A DNA stretch of 64,000 nucleotides from Lachnospiraceae bacterium NK4A144 (GTDB taxonomy: Bacteria > Bacillota > Clostridia > Lachnospirales > Lachnospiraceae), in assembly GCA_000424365.1 (NCBI GenBank), contig KE384176.1, forward strand, positions 1 through 64,000, written 5' to 3'. Below are positions 58,329 through 64,000 of this stretch, piece after piece; position 1 is the stretch's first letter; every line of letters starts with the position of its first letter. The notes below the pieces were generated by a model. That model ran no database searches, was not told where the DNA came from, and was given only the letters and a program-made list of their open reading frames with translations. Both the position numbers and the translations under genes were made by a program.

Positions 58329-58652
58329 TCACTTGAATGTAGAATCAAACTTCAGAGATTTACCGGTATCCCGAACCTTGTTCTCTGCTTTATCATAGAT
58401 TCCGGCGAGTTCTCTTAAGCCGCTCACATAGCCATTAAGCACCTTCACGATTTCTGCCGAACTTGCTTTTAACTGTGCAGCCGTATTTCTGATATCATCC
58501 GAACTGTCACCCTGCCATTCTCCTCTTGCGCTCTTTATTTCCTGCTGAAACTGTTCGAATATTTTTTCAAGATTCTTTATCAGCGGTTTTAAGGTTTCCG
58601 CTGTATTTGCAAGGAGCGCAGTATCAACCTTTGTTTCGCTTTCTGATGCCAT
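58329..58652 (-). CDS. WXG100 protein 2
   Basis: 107 residues; AAAGGAGAA precedes the ATG. The turn is GEWQGDSSDDI near 46. The first helix is acidic (KNLEKIFEQFQQEIK). A member of the ESAT-6-like family by length and W-x-G turn, but poorly similar to the other four. Confidence 0.85.
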   Translation of the reverse strand: MASESETKVDTALLANTAETLKPLIKNLEKIFEQFQQEIKSARGEWQGDSSDDIRNTAAQLKASSAEIVKVLNGYVSGLRELAGIYDKAENKVRDTGKSLKFDSTFK

Positions 58653-58675
58653 ATATTCTCCTTTATCTGTCCGGG

Positions 58676-58978
58676 TTAGATCTTGAGCTTACCCACGAGT
58701 CCGCCTACTTCACTTTCCGAATTATCAAAATCCTGAGCGATCTCAAGCAGGATCTCCTGCACTTCGTTATACTGATCCACCATCTCATGCAGTGCATCCT
58801 GATCCGCCTGCCAGCTCTGCATAAATCTCGTCGCAGCTTCAGACTTCCAGCTCTTGGAAAGGCTGTTCATGGCATCATTGATCTTTGATACATTTCCGGA
58901 CAGATCTCCTGCCAGACTTCCGATCCTATGTGCTGTCTGCCTGAGTTTAGCGGCATCCACATTTGTCATATCTGCCAT
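58676..58978 (-). CDS. WXG100 protein 1
   Basis: 100 residues; GAGGAGA precedes the ATG. The turn reads KSWKSEAATRFM, so the usual Gly is replaced by Ser. The C-terminus DNSESEVGGLVGKLKI differs from the others. It is the WXG100 gene closest to esaB/essC, as expected for the founding EsxA-like member. Confidence 0.85.
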   Translation of the reverse strand: MADMTNVDAAKLRQTAHRIGSLAGDLSGNVSKINDAMNSLSKSWKSEAATRFMQSWQADQDALHEMVDQYNEVQEILLEIAQDFDNSESEVGGLVGKLKI

Positions 58979-59006
58979 AAGTATCTCCTCTACGCCAAAG
59001 GCTCCT

Positions 59007-59261
59007 CTAGATCAGCATGATCTTTCCGCCACTTTTTACACCTATGCTTCCGAGTATTTCATTGTCCTGCAGCAGTCCCTTCATATCTATGCTGCAAAAA
59101 AGAACTTTATCGGGATCCGGAAATACAGTCATATTTTCAACATTGCTGATCTGTTTGATCATCTCCTTTTTTACCTTTCCGACTGTCATCACAGAATCAG
59201 CAGAAAACTCATATGTCTTTGCTATCCCCGGCACCCTTGTTTCCAAAAAAATCCTGCTCAT
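59007..59261 (-). CDS. esaB: EsaB/YukD ubiquitin-like protein
   Basis: 84 residues; GAGGAA precedes the ATG. It begins IFLETRVPGIAKTYEF and includes MTVGKVKKEMIKQISNVE and LQDNEILGSIGVKSGGKIML, the beta-grasp pattern of YukD/EsaB. This cytoplasmic ubiquitin-fold protein is an essential part of type VIIb secretion. It follows essC by 15 bases. Confidence 0.88.
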   Translation of the reverse strand: MSRIFLETRVPGIAKTYEFSADSVMTVGKVKKEMIKQISNVENMTVFPDPDKVLFCSIDMKGLLQDNEILGSIGVKSGGKIMLI

Positions 59262-59276
59262 AGCTGTATTCCTCCT

Positions 59277-62200
59277 TTATACGAGTGGTGTGATCACCCT
59301 TACAGGAACTCCTGTGTCAGAAAGCGCATATCCAAATCCTGCGGGAAGCTGTCTGACTGCATCAGCAGATGACATCTCCCAGTGAAGTACGCTTTGCTGA
59401 TCATACATTCCACCCATATTTACTCCGCTGTCCATTGACGTAAACTGACGGGATACCTGATATCTTGCGAGATCCGATACATCATCTCCTGTCATCGCCG
59501 CAACAAACTGGATCTTATGATTCCTTCCCTTTTCCAGTGCTGTTTCAAAAAATGCGTTCATCCCGTAGTTTTCTGAGTAAACTGTTTCAATAAAGGATGC
59601 ATAATCATTGATAAGGAACAGGATCCGCTTATGTCCCTTGAGCATTTCCGCTGCCGACGTACCATTTTCTGCTGCTTCATGAACAAGCGCATTACGTTCT
59701 CCGAAGGCTCCTACTATCTGATCCTGCATAAGTCCAAACAGCCCTTCATCATCCGTCACGTAATTTCTGATCCCATTAGCATCCGCATACTCTTTCAACT
59801 CCTCATTTCTGCCGTCAAAAATGATGATCTCATTTCCTTTTTTCATACCTTCCAGTGCAAGTGCCTTTAACAGATTTGTTTTTCCTGTCTTTCCGATACC
59901 GATCACGCTGATACAGTATTCTTCATCCATATTCAGTGAAACGATATTCTCACCATCGATCGTCTTTCCGATTGGGAATATGTTTTCAGGGTAATCTGCG
60001 GTTTCAGACATCAGATCTTTTATACTTAAGGAATCAAGCACCTGTCCTGGGCGCTTTGCTCCTTTTGTCTTTGGCGCTACATTTACGGATTGCAGATTCT
60101 TCTTTATGCTCTGCGCCTGTGATAAACCTTCTGTTTCCCGTACAGGAAGCGCCACCTGGAATTCTACGCAGCCGGGAGCTTTTACAAGACCACGTCCCGG
60201 AGTTCTTCCCTCCGGCATGATCTCCGTATGATCACCGACAACAGCTTCATATTCAAATCTGTCAGGCATCTGAAGCGCGATTCCGGAGTTAAAGTTCTGC
60301 CTTATCCTGCTTCGGAGATCTCCTGATCCATTTGTAGTTACAACTGTGAAAATTCCATAGCTTACACCTTCTCTTGTAAGAACAGAAAGATCATCATCAA
60401 ATTTGTCATAGCTCTCATAGAACGCAGTAAAGTTATCGATCACAAGCATCAGAGCCGGGCAGTCATTATTATGCTGCACGTATTCCTTAAAGGAACCTAT
60501 GCCCATAGATGCGAACTTTTTCTTTCTGTCCGCAAGTTCTGATGCAAAGAATTCAAATATGTCATTCAGCTTGTCATCTTCTCCGTCAAAGCACACACCG
60601 CCGATATGCGGCATCGAAGCAAATACCGCCATCGTTCTGGACGAGAAATCGAGGATGTAGATATTTACATCTGAAGGCGTATACTTCGTTACAGCTCCGT
60701 AGATTATAGTCTGCAAAAGCGTTGTCTTTCCTGATCCTGAAGTTCCGCATATCAGTAGATTTCCATCTGCGACAAAGTCCGCATATGCTGTATACTGGCT
60801 CTGGATCTCCGGGTCATCAGCAAGACCGATCGGCATACGGAGAGAATATCCCTCCGTCTTTTCTGTATGAAGTTCTTCGAGGTAGATCCTCTTTTCCAGT
60901 GCCGGAAGCCAGATCTGACGCACTGATGCTACATCATGCTCCTTTGCGATCTCCGCAGCATATTTTACTATCGCATCGAGCTGAGTCACTTTCTGGATAT
61001 TGTCGGACTTCTTTTTCTTATTCTTCTTTTTAGGTACTCCGTTCTTACCGATGAGGTTGATAAGTTCTACCTTTGCATTCTTATCATCGCTAAAAGGTAT
61101 ATCTGGTTCATATGCCGCGCCTGACCATCCTGACTGGAATTCTTCAAAAATCTCATCACTTCCAACCTGAAAATATCCGCGACCGGTTCCGGTAATATAG
61201 GCTGCATCCGGTCTCTTGAGCATTTCATTGGAGTCAGACTTATCAGCAACTCTGAGGCATAGACGGAATCTCGTATTGGACCAGATCTCATCATCTACAA
61301 CACCGGACGGTTTCTGCGTCGCAAGGATCAGGTTTACACCAAGCGAACGTCCTACACGTGCCGCAGATACCAATGATCGAACGAATTCCGGCTGCTCCTT
61401 CTTAAGCTCTGCAAACTCATCTGCAATGATGAGAAGATGCGGCATAGGCTCTGTCGCTACACCGGAACGGTAAAGCTCGATATACGCATCGATGTGCTTT
61501 ACCTTAAAGTCATTAAATAGTTTCTGCCTGTGCTTTATCTCCGCATTGATAGAAAGAAGCGCTCTGTTTGTCGCATTTCCTCCGAGATTCGTGATCACAC
61601 CTGACAGATGCGGGAGACCCTCAAAGCTCTGCGCCATTCCGCCGCCCTTATAGTCGATCAGGATAAACGCTACTTCATCCGGATGATAATTTATTGCGAG
61701 TGAAAGGATATAGCTCTGAAGTGTTTCTGATTTACCGGAACCTGTAGTACCTGCTACGAGACCGTGAGGACCGTGATATTTCTCATGGATATCCAGGAAC
61801 AAAGGCTGATTTCCTGATTTATAACCGACCATTGCCCTCATGCTTTCATAAGTACGGTTTTCCAGCCAGCGGTGATAGATATCCAGATCCTCAACATTCG
61901 AGGTTTTATACATATCAAGGAACGTCAACAGATCCGGTATTCCTGCCGATACGCCCATTTCACGAAGCCGTACACCGGAAAGCGTTCTTGCAAACTTCTC
62001 TGCCTTCTTAAGTGAAAGCACGTCAAACTTGACATCTTCTCTTTCCGGAAACGCATTTACTGTGGACATAAAATTGTGCTTTTCCGAGCTGTCGGTTATT
62101 ATCGCTGTACAGCCGCTTGGCAGCTTATCCGGAGAGTCTGCGATCATTACAACAGATATTCCCATTTCATCTGTCGGATTCAGGAGATACTTAGCGATCG

Positions 62201-63869
62201 CTTCTTCCTCCAGCAGAGAATAGTCAGCGATGAGAAATACATAGTGTGGCAGGATTTTTTTATCATCTTCCTGTTTTGCTGCTTCCTTTCCAACTTTTTC
62301 TACCCGGTCACGTATCACACCGGAAAGGTAGTACATTACATCACCGATACTGTTTTTGTCACAGCACATCATACGGATCTTTCCGTCAGGAGACCATACA
62401 TGCGGCAGAAACCTCATATAATTCCACTGATCACGTTCTTTCTGTGGAAATACCACGCACATCCTGACATCTGTATACGGATGCGCGCTGGCGATCTGTA
62501 CGCTGATAACTCTTGCCAGATTCAGTGCCTTTTCTCTATCCGGAGAGATGATACCGGCAAAGCGGTTTCTGTAAAGTGAAAGCGATACCGGAACATCGCG
62601 AAGTACCGACATTGCAGCCTTTATTTCTTCTGTCTTGCTGTTCAGCGGATCAAATTCCTGCATAGCCTGTTCTTTAGGAATCTCGATCACATTAAATGAC
62701 GGTATGTCACCCTTACCCAGACGGACATCCAGGAAATCCTCGTGCACCCAGCTCTTTTCCCATAGTCTGGCAGTTCCGTTTATACCTATTTCTGCAGCTT
62801 CTTCTGCATTTGGATAGGTTCTGTCAAGGATACCGGCATTTTCCTCCATCTTTTCCCGGATCCTCTTCATCATTTTTACAGCATACTCTTCATAGGTGGT
62901 TACACGTTTTTTTTCTGCTTCCGCATAAACCTTGTCCTGATGATTTGAATTTATGACTGCCCATACAGCGCCGATCCCGGCTGCTCCGACACTCATCACG
63001 AGTCCTGCCGCTCCAAATCCTGACCCCATGGACAATACTGCTCCAAGTGCCATAGGAATGATCATTGTAAACGACGGACCTATGGTCAGTATAAGAGGCT
63101 GCTTTTCCTGTTTCTGCTTCGGCGGGCATTTTTCCAGAGTAAACACCTGCTTATCGATCAATTCCAGTTTTCTGGGTGTTCTTAGGAAATATTTTTCCTC
63201 CTCTGCCACAGCTGTTTCATCGCCTCCTGCAGAGGTGATGATGATCTCTTTCAGGTCTTTTATCTTGCAATTGTTTTTAGGATTATTGACCGCAATGGAA
63301 TTTCCAAGATAAACGATCTTTAATCCGATGATATAAACGATGTCACCAAACTCAAGCTCACGCTCTCCTTCGAGCATTTTTCCGTTTACAAAGGTTCCGT
63401 TCACACTTCCAAGATCTTTTATAACAGCGCGACCGGACGCGATGCTGATCCCTGCGTGCTTTGCAGAAACAAATTTATTTGCATAGCAGATAGTATTTCC
63501 GGAGTCATTACCGATACTGATATTTGTCTGTGCTTCCGCTTTCAGCAGGTATTTCTTAAACTGCGTATTTCCTTCTGTAACTTCTTCTGCCGTTAACGAA
63601 AAGACCTGACCATCCGGAAGCTCACAGTTCAGAAACAGCCCTTCATGCAATTGAACTTTTTCCACTGCCTTTTCTTTCTGCAGCAGGACAAACTGTCCAC
63701 CACCTGACAGAGTCCATACCCCATCCCAAACTTCAAAAGGCAGGACTATATCATCATCTCTTCCGCTTATATACGGTTTTATCTCCATCGGAACTTTTTT
63801 ATTGTCCACACTCGGAAGATATAATTCGCAAAATCCGTTTTCAAAAACGGCAGTCAATAGATAACTCAT
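59277..63869 (-). CDS. essC: EssC, type VII secretion ATPase
   Basis: 1530 residues. Residues ~110-190 are an FHA domain with VSAKHAGISI and DLGSVNGTFVNGK. Two membrane helices follow at ~256-306. Three FtsK/SpoIIIE domains follow: AGTTGSGKSETLQ (Walker A, near 706) with IIADEFAE (Walker B), CGTSGSGKTTLLQ (near 1045) with a degenerate VIDNF, and IGIGKTGKTNLLK (near 1325) with INDY. Only the first has a full Walker B, as in other EssC proteins. It forms the hexameric motor that exports WXG100 proteins. GGAGGGA precedes ATG 63869. Confidence 0.95.
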   Translation of the reverse strand: MSYLLTAVFENGFCELYLPSVDNKKVPMEIKPYISGRDDDIVLPFEVWDGVWTLSGGGQFVLLQKEKAVEKVQLHEGLFLNCELPDGQVFSLTAEEVTEGNTQFKKYLLKAEAQTNISIGNDSGNTICYANKFVSAKHAGISIASGRAVIKDLGSVNGTFVNGKMLEGERELEFGDIVYIIGLKIVYLGNSIAVNNPKNNCKIKDLKEIIITSAGGDETAVAEEEKYFLRTPRKLELIDKQVFTLEKCPPKQKQEKQPLILTIGPSFTMIIPMALGAVLSMGSGFGAAGLVMSVGAAGIGAVWAVINSNHQDKVYAEAEKKRVTTYEEYAVKMMKRIREKMEENAGILDRTYPNAEEAAEIGINGTARLWEKSWVHEDFLDVRLGKGDIPSFNVIEIPKEQAMQEFDPLNSKTEEIKAAMSVLRDVPVSLSLYRNRFAGIISPDREKALNLARVISVQIASAHPYTDVRMCVVFPQKERDQWNYMRFLPHVWSPDGKIRMMCCDKNSIGDVMYYLSGVIRDRVEKVGKEAAKQEDDKKILPHYVFLIADYSLLEEEAIAKYLLNPTDEMGISVVMIADSPDKLPSGCTAIITDSSEKHNFMSTVNAFPEREDVKFDVLSLKKAEKFARTLSGVRLREMGVSAGIPDLLTFLDMYKTSNVEDLDIYHRWLENRTYESMRAMVGYKSGNQPLFLDIHEKYHGPHGLVAGTTGSGKSETLQSYILSLAINYHPDEVAFILIDYKGGGMAQSFEGLPHLSGVITNLGGNATNRALLSINAEIKHRQKLFNDFKVKHIDAYIELYRSGVATEPMPHLLIIADEFAELKKEQPEFVRSLVSAARVGRSLGVNLILATQKPSGVVDDEIWSNTRFRLCLRVADKSDSNEMLKRPDAAYITGTGRGYFQVGSDEIFEEFQSGWSGAAYEPDIPFSDDKNAKVELINLIGKNGVPKKKNKKKKSDNIQKVTQLDAIVKYAAEIAKEHDVASVRQIWLPALEKRIYLEELHTEKTEGYSLRMPIGLADDPEIQSQYTAYADFVADGNLLICGTSGSGKTTLLQTIIYGAVTKYTPSDVNIYILDFSSRTMAVFASMPHIGGVCFDGEDDKLNDIFEFFASELADRKKKFASMGIGSFKEYVQHNNDCPALMLVIDNFTAFYESYDKFDDDLSVLTREGVSYGIFTVVTTNGSGDLRSRIRQNFNSGIALQMPDRFEYEAVVGDHTEIMPEGRTPGRGLVKAPGCVEFQVALPVRETEGLSQAQSIKKNLQSVNVAPKTKGAKRPGQVLDSLSIKDLMSETADYPENIFPIGKTIDGENIVSLNMDEEYCISVIGIGKTGKTNLLKALALEGMKKGNEIIIFDGRNEELKEYADANGIRNYVTDDEGLFGLMQDQIVGAFGERNALVHEAAENGTSAAEMLKGHKRILFLINDYASFIETVYSENYGMNAFFETALEKGRNHKIQFVAAMTGDDVSDLARYQVSRQFTSMDSGVNMGGMYDQQSVLHWEMSSADAVRQLPAGFGYALSDTGVPVRVITPLV

Positions 63870-63905
63870 ATATCAATCCCTCCTAAAGACAATTTCCTGA
63901 TGTGT

Positions 63906-64000
63906 TTACATATCCTCCATACCATCCAGCATCTTGTCAAAAATATTTTCATACACTTCTTTATTCCGATAAGGTGCCATCATATCAAATGTGAATAAGT
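63906..64000 (-). CDS. C-terminal end of the gene upstream of essC (partial)
   Basis: From the window edge a frame reads TFDMMAPYRNKEVYENIF and DKMLDGMEDM, ending TAA at 63906-63908. It lies 36 bases before the essC start on the same strand. It may be essB/yukC, a kinase or another type VII gene; the piece is too short to tell. Confidence 0.5.
   Translation of the reverse strand, partial: LFTFDMMAPYRNKEVYENIFDKMLDGMEDM

Noticed and set aside
59600-63400. Several plus-strand frames of 60-167 codons
   Set aside because: All lie antisense within essC, lack ribosome sites and are explained by codon bias of essC.

Overview
The window looks like an AT-rich chromosome segment of a Gram-positive anaerobe of the class Clostridia, most likely Lachnospiraceae (Butyrivibrio, Pseudobutyrivibrio or Lachnospira type). 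This is inferred from strong AGGAGG-type ribosome sites, Cys lipoboxes, small Lachnospiraceae-type hypothetical proteins, a Firmicutes-style type VII secretion locus and a raffinose-type alpha-galactoside operon. No rRNA, tRNA or CRISPR array was seen.

Layout. 0-9 kb: the right end of an ISL3-family insertion sequence that cuts a small HTH gene, several uncharacterised genes, a 170-bp repeat family, a broken RNA ligase, an AbiF (HEPN) gene preceded by a structured RNA, a frameshifted Xre regulator, a lipoprotein hydrolase and a TetR gene with a broken membrane gene. 9-23 kb: a mostly minus-strand patchwork of small accessory genes (acetyltransferases, an AAA ATPase with a DUF2325 partner, flavoprotein, YoaP-type, MerR, ACT) mixed with pseudogenes and three copies of a 190-bp MITE. 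23-32.6 kb: a well-kept metabolic block with a D-2-hydroxyacid dehydrogenase and an alpha-galactoside operon (binding protein, two permeases, raffinose-synthase-like GH36, GH36 alpha-galactosidase) divergent from an AraC regulator.

32.8-56 kb: a defence and accessory island, nearly all on the minus strand. It holds an Xre / ImmA-IrrE / PIN unit, a DUF262-DUF1524 (GmrSD-like) gene, a single-gene SIR2 protein, a methyltransferase / HNH / PLD-helicase-DUF3427 / Nudix operon, a DUF3791-DUF3990 ADP-ribosyltransferase-like unit and an AbiE unit whose toxin is deleted. A 773-bp direct duplication and a second duplicated lipoprotein block lie inside it. 56-64 kb: a type VIIb secretion locus with essC, esaB, five WXG100 genes and an Ala/Gly-rich companion; it runs off the right edge.

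Two themes stand out. First, defence or toxin-antitoxin modules are unusually dense, several of them broken in the toxin half. Second, at least six genes have decayed the same way: both ends remain recognisable while the middle is deleted and a frameshift is present. Many short gene pieces (acetyltransferase, DUF523, Cys-rich protein ends) are also scattered as duplicated fragments. Functions are read by eye from motifs; no database search was possible.
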